64,000 bases of DNA from Qipengyuania sp. SS22 (GCF_025736935.1 NZ_CP107048.1:1811501-1875500), one strand, 5' to 3'; positions 51,905 through 61,280 are shown, counted from the first letter of the stretch. A program made the numbers and translations. Notes: generated by a model not told the origin, from the sequence alone.

Positions 51905-53135
51905 CGTCCGCGGAGATCATCTCACGCTTGTCGATCTCGCCCGTCATCACCGCCACCGTGGTCGCTACCGCGGCATCGCCGCTGACATTGGTGGTGGTGC
52001 GCATCATGTCCATGATCCGGTCCACGCCGGCAACGAAGGCGATCGTTTCGAGCGGCACGCCGACCGCGCCGAACACCAGCGCCATCATGATCAGCCCCGC
52101 GCCGGGAATACCCGCCGCGCCGACCGCGCCCAGCGTGGCGAGGATCGAGATGAGGAAGTAATCGCCCATCGACAGGTCGACCCCGAAGATCTGCGCGCCG
52201 AACAGCGTGGCGAGACCGAGATACATCGCGGTCCCGTTCATGTTGATCGTCGCGCCGAGGCTGATGACGAAGCTCGCCACCGAGTTCGAGACGCCGAGAT
52301 TGCGCTCCGCACACCGCAGCGTCACGGGCAGCGTCGCATTGGAACTGGCGGTCGAATAGCTGACCGCCATCGCGTCGAGGATACCGCGGAAGAAGTCGCG
52401 CACGGGCAGCTTGGCGAGGAACTTGATCATGCTGCCGTAGATCAGCGTGATGATCAGCAGGCAGCCGAGGTAGTTGAGCCCGACCAGCTTGGCGAGGCTG
52501 ACCAGCGCATCGAGGCCCAGCGTGCCCGCCACCCACGCCATCAGCGCGAACACGCCGAAGGGGGTCAGCTCCATCACGATCATGGTGACCTTCTGCATGA
52601 TCACCGCGCCGCTATCGAACACCTTCTGCACCGGCACGCCGTCTTCGCGCGCCATCAGGATGCCGATGCCGATCAGCATGCTGAACACGATCAGCGGCAG
52701 CACCGCGACATCGGCCATCACCTGAACCGGACTTTCGGGCACGATCGAGAGGATCATGTCCACCGCGGAGGTCTCGTTGGGTTCGGGCGTTGCGCCCTTC
52801 TGGATCGCATCGGTATCCAGCCCCGCGCCCGGCTGGACCAGCGTGCCGAGGCCCAGCCCCAGCCAGACCGCGATTTGCCCGGTCACCACGAACAGCAGCA
52901 TCGCCCGTCCACCGACCGCGCCGAGCTTGCGCAAGTCCCCGATCGCGGCGACACCCGAAACGAGGCTGAAGAAGATCAGCGGGACGACCAGCATCTTGAT
53001 CGACTTGATGAAGAAATCGCCGATCCACTTGATGCTTTCTGCCTCCGGACCCCAGGCCCAGCCGGTGAGCACGCCGAGAATGAGCGCAGTGATCACGCGC
53101 TGCCACAGCGGAATCTCGAACCAGGTCTTCAGCAA
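51897..53135 (-). CDS. Dicarboxylate/amino acid:cation symporter
   Basis: 412 residues of the DAACS family (GltP/DctA). Membrane helices are followed by the signature LGATINMNGTAMYLG, a SSNATLPVTLRC hairpin, and GIPGAGLIMMALVFGAVGVP. The last block DRIMDMMRTTTNVSGDAAVA holds the conserved Asp and Asn of the substrate site. Start is TTG 53135, with AAGGGG upstream; no ATG is available at the family start. Substrate may be glutamate, aspartate, C4-dicarboxylate or a neutral amino acid. Confidence 0.92.
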   Translation of the reverse strand: MLKTWFEIPLWQRVITALILGVLTGWAWGPEAESIKWIGDFFIKSIKMLVVPLIFFSLVSGVAAIGDLRKLGAVGGRAMLLFVVTGQIAVWLGLGLGTLVQPGAGLDTDAIQKGATPEPNETSAVDMILSIVPESPVQVMADVAVLPLIVFSMLIGIGILMAREDGVPVQKVFDSGAVIMQKVTMIVMELTPFGVFALMAWVAGTLGLDALVSLAKLVGLNYLGCLLIITLIYGSMIKFLAKLPVRDFFRGILDAMAVSYSTASSNATLPVTLRCAERNLGVSNSVASFVISLGATINMNGTAMYLGLATLFGAQIFGVDLSMGDYFLISILATLGAVGAAGIPGAGLIMMALVFGAVGVPLETIAFVAGVDRIMDMMRTTTNVSGDAAVATTVAVMTGEIDKREMISADDV

Positions 53136-53237
53136 ATCCCCAACCCCTTATCTTGTCGTCTTTGCGAGCGGCACTGCCGCGCGCGGATTCATGCCGCAGT
53201 TATTGCGGCTTGCAAAGCCTTGTGAGGGGCCGCCCGT

Positions 53238-54374
53238 TCACCCGGCGAGCACGTCGCGGGCGATCCGCGCGTAAATCCGGCTCAGCGCCGCGAGGTCGGC
53301 GACCGCCACCGCTTCGTCGGTCTTGTGCATGGTCGCGTTGACCAGTCCGAATTCGATCACCGGGCACACTGCGCGAAGGAACCGCGCATCCGAGGTGCCG
53401 CCCGTGGTCGAGGGTTCGGGATCGACCCCGGTTTCCGCCTTCACCGCTGCGGCGATGGTGTCGCTGAATGTGCCCGGCGGGGTCAGGAACGGTTCGCCGC
53501 TGATGATCGGCAGCGCGGTGCCGCCGTGCTTTTCCGCGATTCCGCCGACCTTCTCCGACAGCGACGCGCCCGAATGCGTATCGTTGAAACGGATCGAGAC
53601 GCGTGCCTTGGCCAGTGCCGGGATGACATTGTGCGCATCGTTGGGCACGTCGATCTCGGTCACTTCGAGATTGCTCGGCTGGAACCAGTCGGTGCCTTCG
53701 TCGAGCACCAGCGCGTCCAGTTCGGCGAGCATCGCGACCAGCCTGGGGATCGGGTTGTCGGCCAGGTGCGGGTAGGCGACATGCCCCTGCGTGCCGCGCA
53801 CTTCGAGCCAGATATTGACCGAACCGCGCCGCCCGATCTTCATCATGTCGCCCAGCCGGTTGACGCTGGTGGGTTCGCCGACAAGGCACAGGTCGGGCTG
53901 GTGGCCGTGCTCGCGCATGAAATCGATCAGCGCGCGCGTGCCATGCAGCGCGGGGCCCTCCTCGTCACCGGTGATGATGAAGCTGATCGTCCCCGCTTCG
54001 GCAGGCACATTGGCCGCCGCGTCGACCATGCAGGCGATCGAACCCTTCATGTCCACCGCGCCGCGCCCATAGAGCAGTTCGCCGCGCACTTCGGGATCGA
54101 AGGCCTCGCTGGTCCAGCCGCCACCGGCGGGGACGACGTCGAGATGCCCGGCAAAGGCGAAGTGCTTCGAGCCTGCGGGCCCGCGGCGGATCGCGAAGAG
54201 GTTCTCCACCGGCGCCTCGGGGCTGCCCACATCCCCGGCGCCGCGGGTGAACCGCGTCACTGCGAAGCCGAGCGGGGCGAGCATCGCCTCCATCGCATCG
54301 AACACCGCGCCGGTAGCCGGGGTGACGCTGGGGGCAGCCATTAGCCGCTTGGCGAGATCCAGAACATCAGTCAT
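53238..54374 (-). CDS. dapE: Succinyl-diaminopimelate desuccinylase
   Basis: 378 residues of the M20 dinuclear zinc family. Metal and catalytic residues appear in FAGHLDVVPAG, GRGAVDMKGSIA, TGDEEGPALHGT, and STTGGTSDARF near the C-terminus, which is typical of DapE. DapE makes LL-diaminopimelate for peptidoglycan and lysine. dapD is not in the window. It diverges from the cupin gene by about 30 bases. Confidence 0.94.
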   Translation of the reverse strand: MTDVLDLAKRLMAAPSVTPATGAVFDAMEAMLAPLGFAVTRFTRGAGDVGSPEAPVENLFAIRRGPAGSKHFAFAGHLDVVPAGGGWTSEAFDPEVRGELLYGRGAVDMKGSIACMVDAAANVPAEAGTISFIITGDEEGPALHGTRALIDFMREHGHQPDLCLVGEPTSVNRLGDMMKIGRRGSVNIWLEVRGTQGHVAYPHLADNPIPRLVAMLAELDALVLDEGTDWFQPSNLEVTEIDVPNDAHNVIPALAKARVSIRFNDTHSGASLSEKVGGIAEKHGGTALPIISGEPFLTPPGTFSDTIAAAVKAETGVDPEPSTTGGTSDARFLRAVCPVIEFGLVNATMHKTDEAVAVADLAALSRIYARIARDVLAG

Positions 54375-54403
54375 GCTGTGTCCGCTAGCAGGAGTGCGCA
54401 GCG

Positions 54404-54871
54404 ATGCCCAAGCTCGATCTCGACGCGATCCCCCAGACCAAAGCGACCGGTTACCCCGCCCCCTACGATGCCGAAGTGCAGGGGCGCTGGTACCGCCGGC
54501 TGGGACCTGTGGCGGGGCTGACCCATCTGGGGGCCAGCCATGTCGTGCTGAAGCCCGATGCCTTCTCCTCGCAGCGACACTGGCACCGGCAGAAGGACGA
54601 GTTGCTGGTCATGCTCGCAGGCGAGGCCGTGCTGATCGAGGATACGGGCGAGGTCGTGATCCGCCCCGGCGATGTCGTTGCATGGGCCGCAGGGGTCGAG
54701 AATGGCCACCGGCTGCACAACCGCTCCGCTGCCGATTGCGTCTTCGTGGTCGTCAGCGGTGGCAGCAATGAAGTGGATTCGGGCGAATATCCCGATATCG
54801 ACATGGTCTTCGATGCCGAGGGCTATGCCCACAAGGACGGCACCCGCTATCCGACCGAGCGCCTGCCCTAG
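54404..54871 (+). CDS. Cupin domain protein
   Basis: 155 residues with one cupin barrel: motif 1 is QRHWHRQKDELLVMLAGEAVL (two His and a Glu for metal), motif 2 PGDVVAWAAGVENGHRLHN. The DTGEVVIRPGD turn is typical. The C-terminus is GYAHKDGTRYP. Small single-domain cupins have many roles; none can be assigned. AGGAG lies upstream of the ATG, and the stop overlaps the convergent nuclease gene by four bases. Confidence 0.85.
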   Translation: MPKLDLDAIPQTKATGYPAPYDAEVQGRWYRRLGPVAGLTHLGASHVVLKPDAFSSQRHWHRQKDELLVMLAGEAVLIEDTGEVVIRPGDVVAWAAGVENGHRLHNRSAADCVFVVVSGGSNEVDSGEYPDIDMVFDAEGYAHKDGTRYPTERLP

Positions 54872-55758
54872 TCGCGCGCCTCTTCGGGCAGCGGCCCCGG
54901 CTCGAAAGCGCGGTCGAGATATTCCGCCATGCGCAGCCCCGCCTGCAGCACGCGGCGCCGCGCGATCGGGGCCGAACGTTCGATCAGCTCCTGCGACAGT
55001 GCGGTCTCGCTGGGCAGTTCGCCCTCGCACGGGTCGCAGCCGAAGGTCTCGGGATAGATGAAATCGCGCGAGATCTGCCAGCTCTCGCGGCCCCAGTCGG
55101 CCGCATTGCCGCCCGTCAGTTCGGCGCGCTCGGCGGCCGAATAGCGGCGCGCGATCGGCGGATTGCCGCTGATCGCGCGTTCGGCCAGCGGGCCGTCCCA
55201 CACCCGGTGCAAATTGAGCCCCGGGACGATGCCATAGGCAGCCTCGCGGTCGTTGCCGCCGCGGTCGTCATGATCACCCGAATGCAGCGGCATGTGAATG
55301 TCGCCGATGAAATGGACGAGGAAGGCGAGCGCTTCGACCCGGACATTGTCGGGCAGGCTCTCGTCGGCAAGGATACGCTGGTTACGCTCGACCTGCGCGC
55401 TGACGCAGCCCAAGCCCGAGCAGTTCTTGCGCGCGTTGTATTCCTCGGTCACCGGCTCGGTCTGGTAATGCCACGCGAAGGTGTAGCCCCAGCGCCAGTA
55501 CTGGCCGCGCAGGCAATCGGGCCACACGCTCGCATCCTGCAGGCTCGCCAGATCGCACTGGGGCGTGCCCAGCAGCGGCGAGGCCTTGAGCAGCCGCGCG
55601 ATTCGCTCGCGCGTTTCGGGGCGCACGTTCTCGATCGCGATATCGGCGGTGACCGTGTGCGCATAGAAGCCCCAGGCCTGCGCCTGCGCGGGCAGCACCA
55701 GCGCCGCCAGCGCGGCGCATGCGCTCAGCCAACCGTTTCGTATTGCTCGATGACCCAT
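54868..55758 (-). CDS. S1/P1 nuclease family, exported
   Basis: About 296 residues with a signal peptide (GWLSACAALAALVLPAQAQA) whose predicted cleavage leaves an N-terminal Trp (AQA then WGFYAH), as needed since the S1/P1 family uses the N-terminal Trp amine and carbonyl as zinc ligands. Other His/Asp ligands are in AWHYQ, VHFIGDIHMPLHSGDHDDRGGND and NLHRVWD. These are zinc-dependent single-strand nucleases/3'-nucleotidases. ATG 55758 is chosen. It overlaps the GST gene by 34 bases. Confidence 0.9.
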   Translation of the reverse strand: MGHRAIRNGWLSACAALAALVLPAQAQAWGFYAHTVTADIAIENVRPETRERIARLLKASPLLGTPQCDLASLQDASVWPDCLRGQYWRWGYTFAWHYQTEPVTEEYNARKNCSGLGCVSAQVERNQRILADESLPDNVRVEALAFLVHFIGDIHMPLHSGDHDDRGGNDREAAYGIVPGLNLHRVWDGPLAERAISGNPPIARRYSAAERAELTGGNAADWGRESWQISRDFIYPETFGCDPCEGELPSETALSQELIERSAPIARRRVLQAGLRMAEYLDRAFEPGPLPEEARD

Positions 55759-56387
55759 TCTTCGCTTTCCGATGCTTCGATCCATGCCTGCAACCACTCA
55801 TGCTCCCACAAGGCCTGCATATAAGCGGCGGCGAAGCCGGGCACGGCGATCTGGTAGCTGATGAACCGTGACACGACGGGGGCAAAGAACACATCTGCCG
55901 CACCAAACGTGCCGAACAGGAAGGGTCCGCCACTGCCAAAGCGGCTCCGCGCCTCCGCCCACAGCCCGAGAATGCGCAGGATGTCCTGCCGGCAAGCCTC
56001 GCTCGGCGTGAAGCCTTCGAATTGCTTGCGCACATTCATCGGGCATTCGCCGCGCAGCGCATGGTAGGAGGAATGCATTTCCGCGACCATCGAGCGCGCC
56101 ATGCCGCGCGCCACCGCGTCCTTGGGCCAGAAGCGGTCGCGCCCGACCTTGTCGGCGAGATATTCGAGGATCGCGAGGCTGTCCCACACCACCGCTTCCT
56201 CGTCCCACAGGATCGGTACCTTGCCGTGCGAGGGCTGCGTGCCGCCATCCTCGCTCTTGAGCGTATCCCACTGCTTGCCGAACATCGGGACGGTGATTTC
56301 CTCGAACGATAGACCCGACTGCTTGGCCGCGAGCCAGCCGCGCAGGCTCCAGCTCGAATAGTTCTTATTGCCGATGATCAGCTTCAT
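55725..56387 (-). CDS. Glutathione S-transferase family protein
   Basis: 220 residues. The N-terminal thioredoxin-like half begins MKLIIGNKNYSSWSLRGWLA with the catalytic Ser/Tyr region, cis-Pro in GKVPILW and the GSH-contact VVWDSLAILEYLADKVG. The helical half ends FVxxxWxxxx-like. The ATG at 56387 starts the first beta strand; the longer frame includes the upstream repeats and is rejected. Substrate unknown. Confidence 0.88.
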   Translation of the reverse strand: MKLIIGNKNYSSWSLRGWLAAKQSGLSFEEITVPMFGKQWDTLKSEDGGTQPSHGKVPILWDEEAVVWDSLAILEYLADKVGRDRFWPKDAVARGMARSMVAEMHSSYHALRGECPMNVRKQFEGFTPSEACRQDILRILGLWAEARSRFGSGGPFLFGTFGAADVFFAPVVSRFISYQIAVPGFAAAYMQALWEHEWLQAWIEASESEEWVIEQYETVG

Positions 56388-56477
56388 GTGTGCACCCACC
56401 TTGCGTGGGGCGGCGGTAGAGGCCCGGCCCGGCACTGTCGAGACTGAACGGACAAGGCCGCCCGGCCCCGGTTCGTC

Positions 56478-56589
56478 ATTCCCGCAGAGGCGGGAATCCA
56501 GATAAGCTGTCCGCCCCGCAGCGCGCTTTGCAATCCGCATCCGATGTGCCAGCAAGCGAGCTTGTCTAGGCCCCTGCCTCCGCAGGGGC
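56478..56589. repeat. Two palindromic REP-like elements
   Basis: The 214-base divergent gap between GST and the VOC gene holds ATTCCCGC-AGAG-GCGGGAAT (56478-56497), a motif of the kind that recurs many times in some proteobacterial genomes, and GCCCCTGC-CTCC-GCAGGGGC (56570-56589). Both are perfect 8-bp inverted repeats with 4-base loops. They look like scattered repeats rather than gene-specific regulators. Confidence 0.5.
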
Positions 56590-56601
56590 GACGGAGTAGA
56601 T

Positions 56602-57021
56602 ATGTCGCTCAGACCCTTCCACCTCGCCTTCCCCGTCCACGATCTTGCCGAAGCGCGCCGCTTCTATGGCGCGATCATGGGCTGCACCGAGGGGCGGTCG
56701 AGCGAGGAATGGGTGGATTTCGATTTCTACGGCCACCAGATCGTCGCGCATCGCGCCCCCGGCCAGGCGGGCGACCGCGCGAGCAACCATGTCGACGGTC
56801 ACGGCGTGCCGGTGCCGCACTTCGGGATCGTACTGGCGATGGGTGACTGGCAGGACCTGGCCGAGCGCCTGACCACGGCGGGCGTGGAGTTCGCCATCGA
56901 ACCCACCATCCGCTTCAAGGGCCAGCCCGGCGAACAAGCGACGATGTTCTTCCGCGATCCCAGCGGCAACGCGCTGGAGATGAAAGCCTTCGCCGACGAC
57001 GCGATGCTGTTTGCGAGTTAG
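56602..57021 (+). CDS. VOC (glyoxalase/bleomycin resistance) family protein
   Basis: 139 residues with the two beta-alpha-beta-beta-beta repeats: [23 protein letters not shown] and [23 protein letters not shown], ending [15 protein letters not shown] with the terminal Glu metal ligand. An N-terminal His ligand is in PFHLAF. VOC enzymes act as lyases or dioxygenases or bind drugs; nothing here fixes the role. The ATG at 56602 follows CGGAGTAG. Confidence 0.88.
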   Translation: MSLRPFHLAFPVHDLAEARRFYGAIMGCTEGRSSEEWVDFDFYGHQIVAHRAPGQAGDRASNHVDGHGVPVPHFGIVLAMGDWQDLAERLTTAGVEFAIEPTIRFKGQPGEQATMFFRDPSGNALEMKAFADDAMLFAS

Positions 57022-57149
57022 GCGATTATTATGTGCGCAACCTGAAAGAAAAGTCGTTCCCAGCGCGGCAGTCAAAATCTCCCGAAATCACCCGCTCTTT
57101 CAATTTGCCCCATATTATGCATTATTGCCTTCTTTGGGGAGGCATTGTT

Positions 57150-57452
57150 GTGTCGAACAGCAACGACTTGGTAAACCGTACGTTGGACGCGCTCGAACGT
57201 CTGATGCGAATGTTCGCGATCGAGCGCTATCTCTATCTGGTCAGCGCCTTGATTTCATTCATCCTATTGGTCATCGCCATCGTTCGGCTCATCAACGACG
57301 ACGGGGTCGGCGCGCTTGATCTTTCGCTGATTTTTGGAGCCACTGGCTTGATCGCCGCATCCGCCGCACGGGTTTCCTATTTCCTCAACAAGTCATTCGA
57401 CCTGATTTCGTCGATCATCCAACGGCTCGCAGAAGTTGAGTCCGGGAAATGA
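57150..57452 (+). CDS. Small two-span membrane protein of unknown function
   Basis: 100 residues starting at GTG 57150, with GGGGAGG eight bases upstream. Two membrane helices (about 29-47 YLVSALISFILLVIAIVRLI and 58-75 LIFGATGLIAASAARVSYF) are flanked by amphipathic helices (RTLDALERLMRMFAIERYL and SFDLISSIIQRLAEVE). The layout recalls small two-span domains linked to signalling or immunity proteins, but no family is claimed. Its stop overlaps the next start by four bases. Lower GC than neighbouring genes suggests transfer. Confidence 0.68.
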   Translation: MSNSNDLVNRTLDALERLMRMFAIERYLYLVSALISFILLVIAIVRLINDDGVGALDLSLIFGATGLIAASAARVSYFLNKSFDLISSIIQRLAEVESGK

Positions 57453-58162
57453 CCAGCCGCTTTTCCGAAGACGATCTGGAATCCTTACATAATCTAACCG
57501 AGAAACTCGGCCAATCGAGCAAGGCTGTGCTGCCGATGTTCGCGCTTGGCATCCTTGCCACACTGGTCGGCGCGGGCATTGCCATCTTCTACATATTCAG
57601 CCTTTCCGAGCGCCTCGAAAAGGCCAATGTCGAACTCAAGCGGACCGAGGCAGTACTCGGTGACACCAACCGCAGCCTGGAAACCGCGAACCGAGCTCTT
57701 ACACAGGCCAGCGAGCAGTCTCAGGCGCCAACGCAAGTCCTTGAAACCGCGATACGGGAAGTGTCGAAGAGCCAAGAAGACTTGACGCAGGCCACTCGCA
57801 CCGTGTCGCGCGCAGCGACCAGCCTACCAGTGCAAACTACGCAGCAGACTGCAAAACGCGTGTCCAACAGCGACCTTACGGGTGAATGGGTCGATGGCTA
57901 TGGTACGATCCTGCGGATCACGCAAAACGGGAATGCCTTTAGTTTCGTGACCCAAGGCACCCCTATCCCGGGCTTCAAGGAACCCATCCACGGCCGAGCC
58001 GAGGGTCGGATCGAAGGAACCGTGGTTCGCTACAGCTACAGCGACAACATCGGTCGGCACGGCCGGTGTGTCGCGCGGATTGAGGCAGACTACCGTAAAC
58101 TGCAAGAGACCTGCACGATGAATGACGGTAGCCGATCGACGACGACGATCGTCCGAACCTGA
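57449..58162 (+). CDS. Membrane-anchored coiled-coil protein with a beta-rich C-terminal domain, unknown
   Basis: 237 residues: an N-terminal acidic segment, one membrane span (MFALGILATLVGAGIAIFYIF, about 30-50), a coiled coil (SERLEKANVELKRTEAVL through SKSQEDLTQATRTVS, about 53-128) and then a C-terminal domain of about 90 residues with DLTGEWVDGYGTILRITQ, FSFVTQGTPI and RIEGTVVRYSY strands, resembling a small lipocalin-like or DUF-type beta barrel. It overlaps the upstream gene and is likely its partner. Base composition is lower in GC. Unknown function. Confidence 0.75.
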   Translation: MTSRFSEDDLESLHNLTEKLGQSSKAVLPMFALGILATLVGAGIAIFYIFSLSERLEKANVELKRTEAVLGDTNRSLETANRALTQASEQSQAPTQVLETAIREVSKSQEDLTQATRTVSRAATSLPVQTTQQTAKRVSNSDLTGEWVDGYGTILRITQNGNAFSFVTQGTPIPGFKEPIHGRAEGRIEGTVVRYSYSDNIGRHGRCVARIEADYRKLQETCTMNDGSRSTTTIVRT

Positions 58163-58163
58163 T

Positions 58164-58817
58164 CTAAACCCCCGCGTCCCCCAGCACAGCCGCACGCAGT
58201 TCGCCGATGCCCATGCCTTTTTCCGCGCTGGTGACGAGCACTTCGGGATAGGCGGCGACGTGTTTGCGGGCTTCGACTTCGGTCGCCTCGATCACCTTGG
58301 CGAGTTCGCTGGCCTTCATTTTGTCGGCCTTGGTCAGCACGACGCGGTAGCCCACCGCGGCTTCGTCGAGCATGGTCATCATCTCGCGGTCGACATCCTT
58401 GGGGCCGTGGCGGCCGTCGACCAGCACCAGCGTGCGGGCCAGTACGGGCCGGCCGCGCAGATAGGTCTTCACGAGGCTCTTCCACTTCTCGACCACTTTG
58501 ACCGGTGCCTTGGCGAAGCCGTAGCCGGGCATGTCGACGAGACGGAACAGCGTCGGTTCGCCCACTTCGAAGAAGTTGAGTTCCTGCGTGCGGCCCGGCG
58601 TGACCGAGGCGCGTGCGATCGACTTGCGCCCGGTCAGCGCATTGAGCAGCGAGCTCTTGCCGACGTTCGAGCGCCCGCAGAAGGCGATCTCCGGCACGGT
58701 CGGTTCGGGCAGGAACTTGAGCTGCGGCGCCGAGAGGAGGAAATCCACCCGGCCCGAGAACAGCTTGCCCGCGCGCCGTTCGAGCGCGGCCTGTTCGGCA
58801 GCTTCGGCTTCGGTCAC
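58164..58817 (-). CDS. engB: Ribosome biogenesis GTP-binding protein YihA/EngB
   Basis: 217 residues. G1 is GRSNVGKSSLLNAL, G3 DMPGYGFA, and G4 TKADK. EngB helps 50S assembly. The start is GTG 58817, sharing four bases with the yidC stop (GTGA). It is the last gene of the rpmH operon. Confidence 0.95.
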   Translation of the reverse strand: MTEAEAAEQAALERRAGKLFSGRVDFLLSAPQLKFLPEPTVPEIAFCGRSNVGKSSLLNALTGRKSIARASVTPGRTQELNFFEVGEPTLFRLVDMPGYGFAKAPVKVVEKWKSLVKTYLRGRPVLARTLVLVDGRHGPKDVDREMMTMLDEAAVGYRVVLTKADKMKASELAKVIEATEVEARKHVAAYPEVLVTSAEKGMGIGELRAAVLGDAGV

Positions 58818-60604
58818 GAGCCCGCCTTGGCCGCTTCGGCGGCCTTCTTCGCCTTGTCCTCTTCGATCGAGGCGCGCAGCTGCGGATGCTTCGAATAGAG
58901 GTATTTCTGCTGCGCCAGCGTAAGGATGTTCGAGGTCACCCAGTAGAGCAGCAAGCCCGCGGCGAACGGGGCCATCACGAACATCAGGATCCACGGCATG
59001 ATGTCGAAGATCTTCTGCTGCATCGGATCGAGCGTGCTCGGGTTGAGCTTGAAGGTCAGCCACATGGTGAAGCCGAGCAGGACACCGAGCACCCCGAGCC
59101 CGAAGATGATCATCAGGAACTGCGGCACCTCGATCCCGACATAGGACAGCGCATTGGCCAGATTGGCCGGATCGGGCGCGGACAGATCCGTGATCCACAG
59201 GAAGTCGCGGTGACGCATCTCGATCGCGAGATAGAGCACCTTGTACAGCGCGAAGAATACCGGGATCTGGAGCAGCATTGGCAGACAGCCCGCGACCGGG
59301 TTGACCTTCTCCTTCTTGTAGAGCGCCATGATCTCCTGTTGCTGCTTGGGCTTGTCGTCCTTGTACTGCTCCTGGAGCGCCTTCATCTTTGGCTGGATCG
59401 CCTTCATCGAGGCCATGCTGGCGAAGCCCTTCTGGGCGATCGGGAACATGGCCCCGCGCACGATGATCGTCAGACAGATGATGGCGATGCCGAAATTGCC
59501 CACCGCGTCGTAGATAGTGCGCAGCAGCCACAGGAACGGCTTTTCGAACCAGCGGAACCAGCCCCAGTCGATCGCGAGACCGAATTTCTGCAGGCCGGCA
59601 TCCTCATAGCTGTCGAGGATCACGCTTTCCTTGGCCCCGGCATAGAGCTGCGAGGTGACGGTGTATGCCTGTCCCGCAGCCAGATTGCTCGGTTCGTAGA
59701 TCATGTCGGCGCGATAGGTTTCGTCGCCCAGCGCGCGGAAGGTGGTTTCGGGCGCGGTATCGTCCTGCGGGACGAGCGCGGCGAGCCAGTAGATATCGGT
59801 GAAACCGACCCAGCTGGTGCGGCCTTCGGGCGAGATCCGCTGGTCATCGTCGAGATCGTCGTAATCGACATCGTAATCGGCGCTGTCGCCGAACACGCCG
59901 ATCGGGCCCGAATGCGCGATCCACAGATCCTCGCTCGCGGTGCGGCTGGTGCGATTGACGAGGCCGAATGGCTGGATGACGACGGGGGAGCCGCCGCTAT
60001 TGGCAACCGACTGTTCGGCGGTGACCATGAACTTGTCGTCGATCGAATAGCGGATGGCGAAGGTCAGCCCTTCGCCATTGTCATGTGTCAGCGTGACGGG
60101 CGTGTCGGCGGTCAGGACATCGCCATCGGCTTCCCACAAGGTCTGCGGGCCGGGAACCGTGAGGTTCGAACCGACCCAGCCGAATTGCGCGAATTGCTGC
60201 GCGGGCGTGCCGCTCGGCGAGAAGATGCGAACCGGCTCGCTATCCTTGCTGGTGGTCTCGTTATAGCCCTTGAGCACGATGTCATCGATCACCCCGCCGC
60301 GCAGGTTGATCGACCCCGCCACGCGCGGTGCGTCGATAGGCAGCCGGTCGGGGCTGGCCAGCGCGGTCTTCAGATCGGCCACTTCCTGCGCGCGCATCGC
60401 CGGATCGACGAGGCCGCCGGTGCGCGAATGCCGCGTTGCCGCCCCGTCTGCCGCCTGGCTCGCCCGTTCGCTCGGCGTATCCGCCCGGTCCTCCACCAGC
60501 GCCTGTTCGGGCTGCGGGTAAAGGTAGTCCATCGCCGAGGTCCATCCCAGCAACAGCAGGAAGGAAAGCACTATGGCGAGGATCAGATTGCGATGGTTGT
60601 CCAA
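58814..60604 (-). CDS. yidC: Membrane protein insertase YidC
   Basis: 596 residues. One N-terminal membrane helix (NLILAIVLSFLLLLGWTSA), a large periplasmic beta-domain (about 60-340), then the insertase core of five helices (WGWFRWFEKPFLWLLRTIYDAVGN to FAAGLLLYWVTSNILTLAQQ). The hydrophilic groove Arg lies in TIIVRGAMFPIAQ. It inserts membrane proteins with or without Sec. Confidence 0.96.
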   Translation of the reverse strand: MDNHRNLILAIVLSFLLLLGWTSAMDYLYPQPEQALVEDRADTPSERASQAADGAATRHSRTGGLVDPAMRAQEVADLKTALASPDRLPIDAPRVAGSINLRGGVIDDIVLKGYNETTSKDSEPVRIFSPSGTPAQQFAQFGWVGSNLTVPGPQTLWEADGDVLTADTPVTLTHDNGEGLTFAIRYSIDDKFMVTAEQSVANSGGSPVVIQPFGLVNRTSRTASEDLWIAHSGPIGVFGDSADYDVDYDDLDDDQRISPEGRTSWVGFTDIYWLAALVPQDDTAPETTFRALGDETYRADMIYEPSNLAAGQAYTVTSQLYAGAKESVILDSYEDAGLQKFGLAIDWGWFRWFEKPFLWLLRTIYDAVGNFGIAIICLTIIVRGAMFPIAQKGFASMASMKAIQPKMKALQEQYKDDKPKQQQEIMALYKKEKVNPVAGCLPMLLQIPVFFALYKVLYLAIEMRHRDFLWITDLSAPDPANLANALSYVGIEVPQFLMIIFGLGVLGVLLGFTMWLTFKLNPSTLDPMQQKIFDIMPWILMFVMAPFAAGLLLYWVTSNILTLAQQKYLYSKHPQLRASIEEDKAKKAAEAAKAGS

Positions 60605-60672
60605 GGTCGGTCCCGTCTTTGTCCGGTCGAAAGTCAGAATGTGGGGTGGTGTCTTAGCCTGTCAAGACAGTA

Positions 60673-60882
60673 CTAGGGCACCGGGTCGTGGCCGTGGCCG
60701 CCCCAGGGGTTGCAGCGCAATATACGCTTGAAGGCCATCCATCCACCCTTGATCGCGCCGTATTTTCCCAGCGCCTCGATCGCATACTGGCTGCATGAGG
60801 GATGGTAACGGCAGGTCGACGGCAGCAGCAGGCTCGGCCCCAATTGCCACGCCCGCGCGATCCAGATCAGCGGATATTTCAT
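60673..60882 (-). CDS. yidD: Membrane protein insertion efficiency factor YidD
   Basis: 69 residues. The three-Cys motif in [17 protein letters not shown] and RCNPW are the YidD marks. The ATG overlaps the rnpA stop by four bases (ATGA). It is a small amphipathic membrane-associated helper of YidC. Confidence 0.93.
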   Translation of the reverse strand: MKYPLIWIARAWQLGPSLLLPSTCRYHPSCSQYAIEALGKYGAIKGGWMAFKRILRCNPWGGHGHDPVP

Positions 60883-61262
60883 GCGCGGCGGCTGCGATTG
60901 TGGCGCGGCTTGCGCGGACGGTCGCCCTTGCCCTCAGCGGCGCGCGCGAGCGCGGCGGCAAGTTCCGCGCGCAGGGCGTCGAAATGGCGTTCAATCCCGC
61001 CCTCGCGGCCGATCAATATGTGATCGTGATCCACGAGGCCGGCTTCGGGCAGCGCGGCCCACAGCAATTCGCGAAAGCGGCGCTTCATTCGGTTGCGCAC
61101 CACCGCATTGCCGATCTTCTTGGTGACGGTAATGCCATAGCGCTTGCCCTGCCCGTCATTGGGCCGCGCGAGCAGCACGAAGCCGGGGCGCGCGACCCGC
61201 AGCCCGCGATTCGCCGCGAGGAAGTCCGCGCGCTTGCGGATGACGGAGAGGCTCGGATGCAT
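60879..61262 (-). CDS. rnpA: Ribonuclease P protein component
   Basis: 127 residues. The RNR motif [19 protein letters not shown] and N-terminal RKRADFLAA match the protein subunit of RNase P, which processes tRNA 5' ends. The C-terminal tail (about 20 residues) is Arg/Lys-rich. It follows rpmH after a hairpin. Confidence 0.95.
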   Translation of the reverse strand: MHPSLSVIRKRADFLAANRGLRVARPGFVLLARPNDGQGKRYGITVTKKIGNAVVRNRMKRRFRELLWAALPEAGLVDHDHILIGREGGIERHFDALRAELAAALARAAEGKGDRPRKPRHNRSRRA

Positions 61263-61280
61263 GGATGGCAGATACGCGAA

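Noticed and set aside
57033..57149. An ATG start at 57033 for the two-span membrane protein
   Set aside because: It would add 39 residues with no good ribosome site, whereas GTG 57150 has GGGGAGG at the right distance.
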